In this document: positions 1 to 9,954 of the stretch, piece after piece
How the letters are laid out: each line of letters begins with the position of its first letter
How positions within the stretch are numbered: position 1 is the first letter of the stretch
Source: Luteimonas terricola
GTDB taxonomy: Bacteria > Pseudomonadota > Gammaproteobacteria > Xanthomonadales > Xanthomonadaceae
Assembly: GCF_004352845.1 (NCBI RefSeq)
Contig: NZ_SJRX01000002.1
Coordinates: 62,001 to 126,000 of the forward strand
Reading direction: 5' to 3'
DNA: 64,000 bases
The notes under the pieces: generated by a model
The model's database searches: none
What the model was told of the DNA's origin: nothing
What the model saw: only the letters and a program-made list of their open reading frames with translations
Position numbers and translations under genes: made by a program

Positions 1-131
1 ATCGCGTTGCGCGCATCCACGCCGGAAAGCTGCATCGCGTACACCGCCTGCAGCGCGCGCCGGCGCGAACGCGAGCGCGCCACGGTGTCGATGCCGGCAT
101 TGCGGCCGCCGCCGCCACGCTGCGGCTTCAC
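1..131 (-). CDS. nusB: NusB, transcription antitermination factor (N-terminal fragment, cut by window edge)
   Basis: The minus strand encodes the first ~43 residues of NusB. After a basic, glycine-rich leader comes [17 protein letters not shown], which matches the conserved NusB start (RRxAxQAxYQxxLSG). NusB binds NusE (S10) and boxA RNA in the rRNA antitermination complex. The GTG start overlaps the ribH stop codon (GTGA), so translation is probably coupled. ribH-nusB is the usual gammaproteobacterial order, which supports the call despite the short fragment. The rest of the gene lies outside the window. Confidence 0.88.
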   Translation of the reverse strand, partial: MKPQRGGGGRNAGIDTVARSRSRRRALQAVYAMQLSGVDARNA

Positions 132-595
132 GGCAGCTTCCTCAACAGATTGGCCATCTCGATCGCCACCAGGGCGCATTCCTCGCCCTTGTTGCCGTGG
201 CTGCCACCGGCGCGGTCCTCGGCGTCGACCATGTCATCGACGGCAAGCACCCCGTTGGCCACCGGCACGCCGTGCGCGAGCTGGACCTGCGCCAGGCCCT
301 CGGCGCAGCTGTCGGCGACGTGCTCGAAGTGGCGGGTGTCGCCACGCACCACGCAGCCCAGGGCGATGATCCCGGCGTGCCGGCCGCCACGCGCCAGGCG
401 GTCGGCGACCATCGGAATCTCCCAGGCACCGGGCACGCGCACGACGTCGACGGCATCGACGGCCACGCCGTTGCCCTCGAACGTGGCGCGCGCGGCGCCC
501 ACAAGGGCATCGACGATGCGTGGATTCCAGCGGCTGGCGATGATCGCGAAGCGCGCGCCGGCGGGCGCGTGCAGGTCGCCTTCGTGATGGGTCAT
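128..595 (-). CDS. ribH: 6,7-dimethyl-8-ribityllumazine synthase
   Basis: This 155-residue protein has the normal length for lumazine synthase, which condenses 5-amino-6-ribitylamino-uracil with 3,4-dihydroxy-2-butanone 4-phosphate in the penultimate riboflavin step. Visible motifs are [10 protein letters not shown] near residue 22, VPGAWEIP near 54, and [14 protein letters not shown] near 80-93 with the catalytic histidine region (H89, H92). It lies between ribB and nusB in the riboflavin cluster and overlaps nusB by 4 bases. A TAGAAT -10-like hexamer 25-30 bases upstream suggests it can also be transcribed separately from ribB. Confidence 0.96.
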   Translation of the reverse strand: MTHHEGDLHAPAGARFAIIASRWNPRIVDALVGAARATFEGNGVAVDAVDVVRVPGAWEIPMVADRLARGGRHAGIIALGCVVRGDTRHFEHVADSCAEGLAQVQLAHGVPVANGVLAVDDMVDAEDRAGGSHGNKGEECALVAIEMANLLRKLP

Positions 596-619
596 GGTGT
601 GTTCCTGGGGCAGATCGGC

Positions 620-625
620 ATTCTA
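620..625 (-). promoter_or_regulatory. Candidate -10 element for ribH
   Basis: The minus strand reads TAGAAT about 25 bases before the ribH ATG. No convincing -35 hexamer is visible, so this is only a candidate. It would allow ribH-nusB expression independent of the upstream rib genes. Confidence 0.35.
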
Positions 626-641
626 GCCCGTCTGCGACATG

Positions 642-685
642 CTTCCCCCGCAAAGCGGGGGAGGATGCCCGAAGGGCAGATGGGG
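642..685. repeat. Intergenic hairpin repeat (C-rich/G-rich dyad, Xanthomonadaceae type)
   Basis: CTTCCCCCGC (642-651), loop AAA, then GCGGGGGAGG (655-664) form a strong stem. It is followed by a second small dyad, TGCCCGAAGGGCA (666-678), and TGGGGG. A similar CTTCCCC/GGGGAAG dyad occurs at 9850-9870, so this looks like a member of a dispersed repeat family. Sitting between ribB and ribH, it may also end or attenuate the upstream transcript on the minus strand. Confidence 0.6.
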
Positions 686-719
686 GACGAAGCCTGCGGG
701 CGTGTCGGCCGGCAGCGCC

Positions 720-1844
720 CTACGCCAGCGGGTCCATGTATTCGACGACTTCGAGGCCGAAGCCGGCCAGGCCGACCTGCTTGCGGGCGGTGCCCAGCAC
801 GCGCAGCTTGCCCAGGCCGAGGTCGGCCAGGATCTGGCTGCCGGCGCCGTTGCGGCGCCATTCGACCAGGGCGCCGTCGCGCGCCGGCGCCGGCGATCGG
901 CCTTCGGCGGGCAGCGCATCGGCGGCACGCAGGCGCTCGAGCAGCGCGTCGGGTGTCTGGCCGCCATCCAGCAGCACCAGCGCGCCGCGGCCCTCGGCGG
1001 CGATTCGCTGCAGCACCTCGCCGACCGCGGGACCGAAATCGGGCCGGCACCAGCGCAGCACGTCGGCCAGCGCGTTGCGCACCTGCACGCGCACCAGGGT
1101 CGGCGTTCCGGCATCGGGCTCGCCACGGACCAGGGCGAAGTGCAGCGCGTGGCCGAGGCGGTCGTGGTAGGTGTGCAGTCGGAACGGGCCGTGTTCGGTC
1201 TCGATGTCGCGGCTGTCCACGCGCTCCACCGTGTGCTCGGTCTCGAGGCGGTGGCGGATCAGGGCCTCGATCGAGCCCATCTTCAGCCCGTGCTCGCGCG
1301 CGAACACTTCCAGCTCCGGGCGGCGCGCCATGGTGCCATCGGGGTTGAGGATCTCGACCAGCACGCCGGCCGGCTCCAGCCCGGCGAGCATCGCCAGGTC
1401 GGTCGCGGCCTCGGTGTGGCCGGCGCGCGCCAGCACGCCGCCGGGCTGCGAGGCCAGCGGGAAGATGTGACCGGGCTGGGCGAGGTCCGACGGCGCCGCG
1501 TTGGGGCGCACCGCGGTGCGGACGGTGTGCGCGCGGTCGTAGGCCGAGATGCCGGTGGTGACGCCTTCCGCGGCCTCGATGCTGACGGTGAAATTGGTGT
1601 GGTGCGAGGAGGTATTGGCCTGGACCATCGGCGGCAGGCCCAGCTGCGCGCAGCGCTCGCGGGTCAGCGACAGGCAGACCAGGCCGCGGGCGTGGGTGAC
1701 CATGAAGTTGATGTCGGCGGGGCGCACGAGTTCGGCGGCCATGATCAGGTCGCCTTCGTTCTCGCGGTCTTCGTCGTCGACGATGACGACCATGCGGCCG
1801 GCGCGGAGTTCTTCGAGCAGTTCGGGGATGGGGGCGAAAGACAT
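720..1844 (-). CDS. ribB: 3,4-dihydroxy-2-butanone 4-phosphate synthase with degenerate GTP cyclohydrolase II-like domain
   Basis: The N-terminal ~205 residues are a complete DHBP synthase, making the four-carbon riboflavin precursor from ribulose 5-phosphate. Visible motifs are DDEDRENEGDLIMAAE near residue 23, SSHHTNFTVSIEA, GHIFPLASQPGGVL and RAGHTEAATDLAMLAG. The C-terminal ~165 residues align with GTP cyclohydrolase II by overall shape (RLHTYHDRLGHALHFALVRG) but lack its zinc cysteines and the expected CDCG and QEGRGIGL segments. The region reads VRVQVRNALADVLRW instead. This half should not have cyclohydrolase activity, so a separate RibA is expected elsewhere. From memory, Xanthomonas orthologues look the same. 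It lies 55 bases after ribE. Confidence 0.93.
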   Translation of the reverse strand: MSFAPIPELLEELRAGRMVVIVDDEDRENEGDLIMAAELVRPADINFMVTHARGLVCLSLTRERCAQLGLPPMVQANTSSHHTNFTVSIEAAEGVTTGISAYDRAHTVRTAVRPNAAPSDLAQPGHIFPLASQPGGVLARAGHTEAATDLAMLAGLEPAGVLVEILNPDGTMARRPELEVFAREHGLKMGSIEALIRHRLETEHTVERVDSRDIETEHGPFRLHTYHDRLGHALHFALVRGEPDAGTPTLVRVQVRNALADVLRWCRPDFGPAVGEVLQRIAAEGRGALVLLDGGQTPDALLERLRAADALPAEGRSPAPARDGALVEWRRNGAGSQILADLGLGKLRVLGTARKQVGLAGFGLEVVEYMDPLA

Positions 1845-1899
1845 GGCGGACCTGGGATTGGGGGCTGGGGAAACGGCGCTGCCGACGGGAAGGCCGGGA

Positions 1900-2493
1900 C
1901 TAGGGCGCGCTTTGCAGGCGTTCGAGATAGCGCGCGATGAGGTCGACCTCGAGGTTGACCGGGTCGCCCACGCGCGCCGCGGAGAACGCGGTATGGGCCA
2001 CGGTATGGGGCACGAGTGCGACTTCGAACGCTTCGGCCTCCGTGACGTTCACGGTGAGGCTGACGCCGTCGACGCAGATCGAACCCTTGTGCGCGACGTA
2101 CTTCGCCAGCGCCGGGGGCATGCCGAAGCGCCAGCGCTGCGCGCGCGCGTCCTCGCGCACATCGAGCACCCGGCCGACGCCGTCGACGTGGCCGCTGACG
2201 ATGTGGCCGCCAAGGCGGTCGCTGGGCCGCATCGCGCGTTCGAGGTTCAGCGGCGCGCCTTCGGCCAGGGCGCCGAGCGTGGTCAGCGCCAGGGTTTCGT
2301 TGGACGCGTCGGCCTCGAAGTGGCCGGCGTCGAAGGCGACCACGGTCAGGCAGACGCCGTTGACCGCGATGCTCTCGCCCATCTGCGCGTCGTCGAAGGC
2401 AAGCCCGCCCACGGCGATGCGCAGGCGGGCGTCGCCGCCGCGCGCCTCGCGTCCCGCCAGCCGGCCGACGGCTTCGATGATTCCGGTGAACAT
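1900..2493 (-). CDS. ribE: Riboflavin synthase, alpha subunit type
   Basis: The 197-residue protein begins MFTGIIEAVG, the diagnostic start of riboflavin synthase. It shows the family's two tandem lumazine-binding barrels, each with a VNGVCLTV or VDGVSLTV repeat (about residues 45-52 and 143-150) and an SGHVDGVG segment. It dismutates two lumazines to riboflavin plus the pyrimidine recycled by RibH. The length is normal. The ATG lies 6 bases after the ribD stop, so the two genes are probably co-translated. Confidence 0.96.
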   Translation of the reverse strand: MFTGIIEAVGRLAGREARGGDARLRIAVGGLAFDDAQMGESIAVNGVCLTVVAFDAGHFEADASNETLALTTLGALAEGAPLNLERAMRPSDRLGGHIVSGHVDGVGRVLDVREDARAQRWRFGMPPALAKYVAHKGSICVDGVSLTVNVTEAEAFEVALVPHTVAHTAFSAARVGDPVNLEVDLIARYLERLQSAP

Positions 2494-2499
2494 GCCGCC

Positions 2500-3624
2500 C
2501 TACCCCGCCGCGCCGGCGTCGGCATCGACGGCCGCGGGCAGCGGGACCAGGCGCAGGCGCAGGTCGTCGCCGACGCTCACCGACTCCTGCACGTGCATCC
2601 GCATGCGCTGCGTCATGTCCTGGATCTGCAGCCCGGCGAACAGCGGCCGCGCCTGCGCGCCCAGCAGCACCGGCGCGATGTACAGCAGCACTTCGTCCAC
2701 CAGGCCCGCGCGCATGAAGGCACCCGCCAGGGTCGCGCCCGCCTCGACCTGGACCTCGTTGATGCCGCGGTCGGCGAGCACGCGCAGCACCGCGGCCAGG
2801 TCCAGGGCGTTGCCAACGGCCGGGACGGAGACGCGCTCGCTGCCGAAGTCGCGCGGCGGCTTGGCGTTGGCGGCGTGGACATACAGGGTCGGCGCATCAC
2901 CCTCGCGGACGCGGCCGCGAGCGATCGTGGCCAGCCCGGGATCGAGCACCACGCGCAGCGGCGGCGCGACCTCGGCGTCGTCCTCCAGACGCACGGTCAG
3001 CTGCGGGTCGTCGGCCATCACCGTTCCCGAACCGGTCAGCAGGGCCCCGCTGCGCGCGCGCCAGCGCATCACGTCGCGGCGCGAGGCCTCGCCGCTGATC
3101 CACTTCGACTCGCCGCTTTCCAGCGCGGTATGCCCGTCGAGGCTCATCGCCAGCTTCACGCGCAGCCACGGCCGCCCGCGCACCAGGCGCGAGACATAGC
3201 CGCGGTTGAGAGCCTGCGCCTCGGCGTCCATCAGGCCGTGCGCGACCTCGATCCCGGCGGCGCGCAGGCGGTCGAAGCCGCTGCCGTCGACCTGCGGGAA
3301 GGGATCGCGCATCGCCGCCACCACGCGCGAGACGCCGGCGGCGATCAGCGCGTCCGCGCAGGGGCCGGTGCGGCCGGTGTGGGCGCAGGGCTCGAGGCTC
3401 ACGTAGGCGGTGGCGCCGCGCGCGCTGTCGCCGGCGGCTTCGATCGCCAGCACTTCCGCGTGCGCTCCGCCCGGGCGCCGGTGCCAGCCCTCGCCCACCA
3501 CCTCGCCGTCGCGCACCAGCACGCAGCCGACCATCGGGTTGGGACGCGTGGTCCATGCGCCGCGCTCGGCCAGGCGCAGCGCGCGCGCCATCATCACGTG
3601 GTCGATTTCGGAATAGCCCTGCAT
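2500..3624 (-). CDS. ribD: Bifunctional riboflavin deaminase/reductase RibD
   Basis: The 374-residue protein carries out pyrimidine deamination and sugar reduction in riboflavin synthesis. The deaminase half has the zinc motif HAE (H55, E57) with C80 and C89 in PCAHTGRTGPC and the TRPNPMVGCVLV entry motif. The reductase half starts near residue 150 (RPWLRVKLAMSLDG) and contains KWISGEASRRDV and the glycine motif VQVEAGATLAGAF. I chose the ATG at 3624, which overlaps the stop of the upstream gene (TGATG) and matches the usual RibD start. The frame stays open much further upstream but only as an overlap with the DUF4272 gene. Confidence 0.95.
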   Translation of the reverse strand: MQGYSEIDHVMMARALRLAERGAWTTRPNPMVGCVLVRDGEVVGEGWHRRPGGAHAEVLAIEAAGDSARGATAYVSLEPCAHTGRTGPCADALIAAGVSRVVAAMRDPFPQVDGSGFDRLRAAGIEVAHGLMDAEAQALNRGYVSRLVRGRPWLRVKLAMSLDGHTALESGESKWISGEASRRDVMRWRARSGALLTGSGTVMADDPQLTVRLEDDAEVAPPLRVVLDPGLATIARGRVREGDAPTLYVHAANAKPPRDFGSERVSVPAVGNALDLAAVLRVLADRGINEVQVEAGATLAGAFMRAGLVDEVLLYIAPVLLGAQARPLFAGLQIQDMTQRMRMHVQESVSVGDDLRLRLVPLPAAVDADAGAAG

Positions 3625-4343
3625 CAGGTGATGTTTTCCACGTTGGAGTAGACGGGGTCGGCGCCGGCCAGCCAGCTGGCGGCGCGGTGGCGTTCGCTGG
3701 CGATGCTGATGCAGCGCACGATCCGGGCCGCGTCGGCGCGGTCGATGCGGCTGCCGTCGATGGCGAGGTCGTCGTCGACCAGGGCGCCCTGGTCGATGTC
3801 CAGCCGCGCCCAGCCGCCGTTGGCGACCACCGCGGCGAAGTTCATCTGGCCCGGGCGCAGCGCGTACTCGCGCAGGCGCCAGTGCACCGCCAGCTGGCGG
3901 GCAAGGAAGGTGTCGATCTCGCGCTCGCCGCGCAGTTCGGCCTCGCCTTCGCGATCCAGCGCGTCGGCATCGAGGAAGCCCAGCGGCCAGGCGATGTCGT
4001 CGGGATCGACCAGGCGGTCGTGCGGGAGCGGCGCGTGGCGCCCCAGCGCCCAAGCCAGCACATAGGCGCCTTCCGCACGCCAGCCGGCATCCAGCGCGGC
4101 GTTGGCGTCGAGCTCGCCCAGCGGGGTCGCGACCAGCGCCGCCTCGGCGGGTTCCAGCGCCTGGTCCAGGCCGGTCGCGCGCAGCCAGTCGAGGATCCGC
4201 GGGTGCATGTCACGGGCTTCGCCCGCGTCGGCCCGCGCCTCCAGCCCGGCACGGGCGGCGACGCTGGACAGCACCAGCGCACGGCGCAGCGCCTCGCGCG
4301 CCTGCGGCCGCGGATGGCGCCCCGGTTCGCCGGCGTCGTACAC
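3624..4343 (-). CDS. DUF4272 domain protein, function unknown
   Basis: The 239-residue protein begins at a GTG 5 bases after the nrdR stop and overlaps ribD by one base. It resembles the DUF4272 family: an N-terminal segment rich in Arg/Ala with RPQAREALRRALVLS, then LARQLAVHWRLREYALRPGQMNF and a C-terminal part rich in Asp (DLAIDGSRIDRADAARI). I see no signal peptide or membrane segment, so it is probably cytosolic. Its tight packing between nrdR and ribD implies co-expression with riboflavin genes, but nothing in the sequence shows a catalytic role. The family assignment is from memory of the motif pattern. Confidence 0.75.
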   Translation of the reverse strand: MYDAGEPGRHPRPQAREALRRALVLSSVAARAGLEARADAGEARDMHPRILDWLRATGLDQALEPAEAALVATPLGELDANAALDAGWRAEGAYVLAWALGRHAPLPHDRLVDPDDIAWPLGFLDADALDREGEAELRGEREIDTFLARQLAVHWRLREYALRPGQMNFAAVVANGGWARLDIDQGALVDDDLAIDGSRIDRADAARIVRCISIASERHRAASWLAGADPVYSNVENIT

Positions 4344-4348
4344 CGCGC

Positions 4349-4882
4349 TCAGCGCTTCCGGCCCTTGCCGGAGCGCGTGTCGAAGGGCACGACCTCGCCG
4401 CCGAGCAGGGGCAGCTGGCCCTCGCCCGGCAGGTCGCGCTCGAGGCGGTCGAGTTCCTCGCGGAAGTCGGCGACGTCCTGGAACGAGCGGTACACCGAGG
4501 CGAAGCGCACATAGGCGACGTGGTCGAGCTTGCGCAGCTCGGCCATCACGAATTCACCCACCCGGCGCGACGGCAGCTCGCGCTCGGTGGTCATGCGCAG
4601 CTGGTGGATCACCGCGCGCACCGCGGCCTCGATCTGCTCTTCCGACGCCAGGCGCTTGTGCAGCGCGCGGTCGAAGCTCTGCCGCAGCTTGCGGGCGTCG
4701 AAGTGCTCGCGGCGGCCATCGGACTTGATGATCGCCGGCAGCTTGAGCTCGATGGTTTCCATCGTGGAGAAGCGCTCGCCGCAGGCCTCGCACTCGCGCC
4801 GGCGGCGGATGGTCGCGCCATCGTCGCTGACGCGCGAATCGATGACCCGGGTATCCACGTGCTGGCAGAAGGGGCAATGCAT
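4349..4882 (-). CDS. nrdR: Transcriptional repressor NrdR
   Basis: The 177-residue protein has an N-terminal zinc ribbon with C3, C6, C31 and C34 (MHCPFC and CEACGERF) and then an ATP-cone domain ([20 protein letters not shown]). NrdR senses ATP/dATP and represses ribonucleotide reductase operons. It is slightly longer than average, with a polar, basic C-terminal tail after about residue 150. It lies 33 bases downstream of glyA and upstream of the riboflavin genes; nrdR-rib linkage is common in proteobacteria. No NrdR box was identified in this window. Confidence 0.96.
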   Translation of the reverse strand: MHCPFCQHVDTRVIDSRVSDDGATIRRRRECEACGERFSTMETIELKLPAIIKSDGRREHFDARKLRQSFDRALHKRLASEEQIEAAVRAVIHQLRMTTERELPSRRVGEFVMAELRKLDHVAYVRFASVYRSFQDVADFREELDRLERDLPGEGQLPLLGGEVVPFDTRSGKGRKR

Positions 4883-4915
4883 GGGGCGGCGGCGCGACTC
4901 CGGTAAGGGCGGGGA

Positions 4916-6184
4916 TCAGCCGTAGACGGGCAGGTCCCTGCACTGCTTCGTCACCTGCTCGCGCACGCGCGCGATCACGGCTTCGTCGTCGGGGCCGTCC
5001 AGCACGTCGCACATCCAGCCGGCAAGCGCGATGCAGTCGGCTTCCGTGTACCCGCGCGTGGTCACCGCGGGGGTGCCGATGCGCAGGCCCGAGGTGATGA
5101 AGGGCTTCTGCGGGTCGTTGGGCACGGCGTTCTTGTTGACGGTGATGTGCGCCCGGCCCAGCGCCTCTTCGGCGGCCTTGCCGGTCACGCCCTTGCCGAT
5201 CATGTCGACCAGGATCAGGTGGTTCTGGGTGCCGCCGGACACGACCTTGTAGCCGCGGTCGATGATCACCTTCGCCATGGCCTGCGCGTTCTTGACGACC
5301 TGCTGCTGGTAGGCCTTGAACTCCGGCTCCAAGGCTTCCTTGAAGGCCACGGCCTTGGCCGCGATCACGTGCATCAGCGGGCCGCCCTGGATGCCCGGGA
5401 ACACGATCGACTGCAGCTTCTTGATCATGTCGTCGGCGCCCTCGCCCATGGCCTTGCGGCTGGCGACGATGATGCCGCCGCGGGGGCCGCGCAGGGTCTT
5501 GTGCGTGGTGGAGGTGACGACGTGCGCGTGCGGCACCGGGTTCGGGTACACGCCCGCGGCCACCAGGCCGGCGACGTGGGCCATGTCGACGAAGAAGTAC
5601 GCGCCGACCTTGTCGGCGATGGCACGGAAGCGCGCCCAGTCGATTTCCTGGGAATAGGCGGAGAAGCCGGCCACGACCATCTTCGGCTTGTGCTCGACCG
5701 CCAGGCGCTCGACCTCGTCGTAGTCGATCAGGCCCTGGTCGTCCACGCCGTACTGGACGGCCTTGAAGAGCTTCCCGCTGAGGTTGACCTTGGCGCCGTG
5801 GGTGAGGTGGCCACCGTGGGCCAGCGACATGCCCAGGATGGTGTCGCCGGGCTGCAGCAGGGCGAAGTAGACGGCCTGGTTGGCCTGGGATCCCGAGTGC
5901 GGCTGGACGTTTGCATAGTCCGCGCCGAAGAGCTCCTTGACGCGGTCGATGGCCAGCTGCTCGGCAACGTCGACGTGCTCGCAGCCGCCGTAATAGCGCT
6001 TGCCGGGATAGCCCTCGGCGTATTTGTTGGTCAGTTGGGTGCCCTGGGCCTCCATGACGCGGGGGCTGGCGTAGTTCTCGCTGGCGATCAGCTCGACGTG
6101 ATCCTCCTGGCGCTGGTTCTCTGCGGCGATCGCCGCGGCCAGTTCAGGGTCGTAACCTTCGATGCGTGCGTCGCGCGGGAACAT
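4916..6184 (-). CDS. glyA: Serine hydroxymethyltransferase
   Basis: The 422-residue PLP enzyme interconverts serine and glycine, loading one-carbon units onto tetrahydrofolate. The PLP lysine is K229 in [13 protein letters not shown]. Other family blocks are [15 protein letters not shown] (29-43), [15 protein letters not shown] (55-69), [10 protein letters not shown] (98-106) and [13 protein letters not shown] (199-211). Length is close to the E. coli enzyme. A TACAAT hexamer 31-36 bases upstream is a likely -10. The downstream genes nrdR and rib may be read through from here, since only 33 bases separate glyA from nrdR. Confidence 0.97.
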   Translation of the reverse strand: MFPRDARIEGYDPELAAAIAAENQRQEDHVELIASENYASPRVMEAQGTQLTNKYAEGYPGKRYYGGCEHVDVAEQLAIDRVKELFGADYANVQPHSGSQANQAVYFALLQPGDTILGMSLAHGGHLTHGAKVNLSGKLFKAVQYGVDDQGLIDYDEVERLAVEHKPKMVVAGFSAYSQEIDWARFRAIADKVGAYFFVDMAHVAGLVAAGVYPNPVPHAHVVTSTTHKTLRGPRGGIIVASRKAMGEGADDMIKKLQSIVFPGIQGGPLMHVIAAKAVAFKEALEPEFKAYQQQVVKNAQAMAKVIIDRGYKVVSGGTQNHLILVDMIGKGVTGKAAEEALGRAHITVNKNAVPNDPQKPFITSGLRIGTPAVTTRGYTEADCIALAGWMCDVLDGPDDEAVIARVREQVTKQCRDLPVYG

Positions 6185-6214
6185 GGGGTCGCTCCAGGGG
6201 CCGGAAAGACCGGC

Positions 6215-6220
6215 ATTGTA
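6215..6220 (-). promoter_or_regulatory. Candidate -10 element for glyA
   Basis: The minus strand reads TACAAT 31-36 bases before the glyA ATG. The -35 region is weak (GTCGAG or GCGTCG at a suitable distance). I saw no purR- or MetR-like operator. Confidence 0.45.
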
Positions 6221-6292
6221 GCCCGGCCCCGACCGCTCGACGCCCGCCTGGCGGAACGCTCAGGCCCAGCCGAAGCCCCTTCCTCACCCAGC

Positions 6293-6350
6293 GCAGGAGC
6301 AGCTACAGCTGCGACCGGCGCGCCCGGGTCGCAGCCATGGCTGCTCCTGC
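6293..6350. repeat. REP-like inverted repeat
   Basis: Two 24-base arms, 6293-6316 and 6327-6350, are inverted copies with three mismatches at the centre of the arms, separated by 10 bases. The outer ends read GCAGGAGCAGCT and AGCTGCTCCTGC-like. This GAGCRGCT...GCGACC type of palindrome is typical of extragenic repeats in Xanthomonadaceae and Pseudomonas. It lies between the 5' end of glyA and the 3' end of the rcnB-like gene, both on minus, and could end the glyA-proximal side or stabilise an mRNA end. Confidence 0.7.
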
Positions 6351-6400
6351 AGGTTGAGGTGCGGGTGAGGCGGGCCGGGGGGCCCGCCGGATGTGTCGCC

Positions 6401-6904
6401 TCAACGCCCCAGAATCACGTCCGCGATGATCCCCGTGGCGATGGCCACCAGCAGGAAGTCGCCGGCGTCGCTGCGGCGCCAGTGGTAGCCGCGCGGCGGA
6501 TGGCGCAGCCCATAGGGACCGTAGTCCCGCACGACATAGGTCGGCGCATAGCCGGCGTACCCGTAATGGCGGCCGCGGGCCCAGGGCGGCGGGCCGCGGT
6601 AGGCGCTGGGGTGGTGGACAACCACCGGACGCGGGACATAAACCACGCGGGTGTCACGGCGGTCGTAGCGACGGTCATCACGGCGATCGTATCGACGCTC
6701 ATGCCGACGGTCATCACGGCGGGCCTGGCGTCGATCATCCCGGCGATGGTCCGCGCGCCGGTCCTGGCCACGGCGCCACTCCTGTCCGGAATGGCCGCGG
6801 TCATGGCCGCGGCGGTTGTTGTCCCGCGCCTCCGCCGGGGCCGCGAACGCGACTCCCAGCGCCAGCGCGAGGGCGGCAAGTCCAAAGGTCCTGAAGGGCT
6901 TCAT
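6401..6904 (-). CDS. RcnB family exported protein
   Basis: The ATG at 6904 follows a GGAGA ribosome site and opens a clear signal peptide ([26 protein letters not shown]), so I prefer it to an earlier in-frame start. The mature ~140 residues begin with a very basic, low-complexity run of [14 protein letters not shown] repeats (about residues 45-85). They end in the conserved RcnB-type block: [20 protein letters not shown] followed by [16 protein letters not shown]. coli RcnB is a periplasmic protein tuning nickel/cobalt efflux, but many family members have unknown roles and no metal transporter sits nearby. The repeats also show as repeated DNA, so the length may vary between strains. Confidence 0.8.
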   Translation of the reverse strand: MKPFRTFGLAALALALGVAFAAPAEARDNNRRGHDRGHSGQEWRRGQDRRADHRRDDRRQARRDDRRHERRYDRRDDRRYDRRDTRVVYVPRPVVVHHPSAYRGPPPWARGRHYGYAGYAPTYVVRDYGPYGLRHPPRGYHWRRSDAGDFLLVAIATGIIADVILGR

Positions 6905-6967
6905 CGCGTATCTCCGGCGGTGGGCTCGGAGTCGACTATCGTCTGCCACGCCTGAACGGTGGCCCTA

Positions 6968-6995
6968 CTGACCAGGCGGCCCCGGGCCCTATAAT
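6968..6995 (+). promoter_or_regulatory. Promoter of ettA
   Basis: TATAAT at 6990-6995 is a consensus -10. CTGACC at 6968-6973 is a possible -35 with a 16-base spacer. The ettA ATG follows 73 bases after the -10, leaving an untranslated leader of about 65 bases. Confidence 0.6.
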
Positions 6996-7067
6996 TGCCG
7001 CATCCCCATCCACCCGTTCCCGCCCGTGCACCGCCCGGGCGGCGGCGGATGTCGCACCGGAGCCCCC

Positions 7068-8727
<1,660 letters not shown>

Positions 8728-8729
<2 letters not shown>

Positions 8730-8987
8730 GGGCTTTTTTGGCCACGGATTCACGCGGACAAACGCGGATAGGGCGAAAGAGCGAGAGCTTTCTGGGCCAC
8801 GGATTTACGCGGATGACGCGGATCTGGCCGAGGCAAGGTTGTTGCGGAAAGCCAATCAAAATTTGAATGTGCGAAGCGGTAAAGCCGTAAACAATCTGCT
8901 CTTATCCGCGTCATCCGCGTAAATCCGCGGCTAAAAATTGTCCGCTCTATCCGTGTGAATCCGCGTCAATCCGTGGCAAAAGCCCTT
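8728..8987. repeat. Nested inverted repeat built of ACGCGGAT-like units
   Basis: Outer arms at 8728-8771 and 8947-8987 are imperfect inverted copies, starting AAGGGCTTTTTTGGCCACGG and ending CCGTGGCAAAAGCCCTT. Inner arms at 8795-8823 and 8904-8932 (29 bases each) are almost perfect inverted copies. Each arm contains two or three head-to-tail ACGCGGAT units. The ~80-base centre is relatively AT-rich (CAATCAAAATTTGAATG at 8854). The element fills the ettA-pyrF gap, starts at the ettA stop codon and ends 36 bases before pyrF. The transcript could fold into one long hairpin and may act as a terminator or processing site. Confidence 0.8.
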
Positions 8988-9023
8988 GCCCTTCATCCGT
9001 ACCCTGGCAAAAAGGTGATCCCG

Positions 9024-9836
9024 ATGGGTTTCATGCAGCAGCTGCAGCAGCGCTGGGCGACGTCCGGGTCGCTGGTCTGTGTCGGGCTGGATCCGGAGCC
9101 GGCGAAGTTTCCGGCGAAGTTCAAGGGGGATCCGGACGCGGTGTTCGGGTTCTGCCGGGACATCGTCGATGCGACGGCGGAGTTCGCGTGTGCGTTCAAG
9201 CCGCAGATCGCGCACTTCGCGGCGCTGGGCGCCGAGGGTGCGCTGGAGCGGCTGATCGCGCATATCCACGCGAAGCATCCCGGCGTGCCGGTGATCCTCG
9301 ATGCCAAGCGCGGGGACATCGGCTCGACGGCGCAGCGCTATGCGGTGGAGGCGTTCGACCGCTATGCCGCCGATGCGGTCACCGTGAATCCGTATCTTGG
9401 CGGCGATTCGCTGCAGCCCTATCTCGAGCGCGCAGATCGCGGCGTGGTGGTGCTTTGCCGCACATCCAACCCCGGCGCGGGCGACCTGCAGGATCTCGTG
9501 GTCGATGGCCGGCCGCTGTACCAGCACGTGGCCGCGAAGGCCGCGGCGGAGTGGAACGGCAATGGCAACGTCGCGCTCGTGGTCGGTGCCACGTGGCCGG
9601 AGCAGCTGCGCGAGGTACGCGCCATCGTCGGCGACATGCCACTGCTGGTACCGGGCGTCGGCGCGCAGGGTGGCGACGCCGCCGGGGTGGTGCGCAATGC
9701 GCGCACCGCGAATGGCACCGGGCTGATGGTGAGTTCGTCGCGCGCGATCCTGTACGCATCGGCCGGCGACGACTATGCCGAAGCAGCCTCCGCCGCCGCG
9801 CGAGCGCTGCGCGACACGCTCAACCGCCACCGCTAG
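9024..9836 (+). CDS. pyrF: Orotidine 5'-phosphate decarboxylase (type 2, PyrF)
   Basis: The 270-residue enzyme catalyses the last step of UMP synthesis. The catalytic block is [14 protein letters not shown] with K95. Other family motifs are [10 protein letters not shown] (18-26) and [16 protein letters not shown]. The C-terminal [10 protein letters not shown] and SSRAI binding segments are also present. I chose the ATG at 9024 because AAAGGTGAT lies just upstream. The frame extends upstream to 8955, but those codons lie inside the inverted repeat and are unlikely to be translated. There is no other pyrimidine gene beside it. Confidence 0.94.
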   Translation: MGFMQQLQQRWATSGSLVCVGLDPEPAKFPAKFKGDPDAVFGFCRDIVDATAEFACAFKPQIAHFAALGAEGALERLIAHIHAKHPGVPVILDAKRGDIGSTAQRYAVEAFDRYAADAVTVNPYLGGDSLQPYLERADRGVVVLCRTSNPGAGDLQDLVVDGRPLYQHVAAKAAAEWNGNGNVALVVGATWPEQLREVRAIVGDMPLLVPGVGAQGGDAAGVVRNARTANGTGLMVSSSRAILYASAGDDYAEAASAAARALRDTLNRHR

Positions 9837-9849
9837 CCCCCCGTGCGCC

Positions 9850-9870
9850 CTTCCCCCGCCTGCGGGGAAG
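9850..9870. terminator. Hairpin downstream of pyrF, possible terminator and dispersed repeat
   Basis: CTTCCCC (9850-9856) and GGGGAAG (9864-9870) form a 7-base stem with a 7-base loop. There is no T-run. The arms match the core of the hairpin repeat at 642-664, so this is probably a degenerate copy of the same family lying 14 bases after pyrF. Confidence 0.45.
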
Positions 9871-9954
9871 AGTTCGCCACTTGCCGCGGGGATCACGCGG
9901 CATCGCTATCCTGCCGGTCAACGGGGTCCCGCCCCGCCTGCCGGAAGGAATCCG

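Noticed and set aside
1845-1899. FMN riboswitch upstream of ribB
   Set aside because: Only 55 bases separate ribE and ribB, and the conserved RFN helices are not present there or upstream of ribD.
6185-6290. Glycine riboswitch upstream of glyA
   Set aside because: The leader is only about 30 bases from the likely -10, too short for the aptamer, and no paired GGAGA-type core is visible.
8955-9023. N-terminal extension of pyrF into the inverted repeat
   Set aside because: The added residues come from repeat DNA, while the ATG at 9024 has an AAGGTGAT ribosome site and gives the usual PyrF length.
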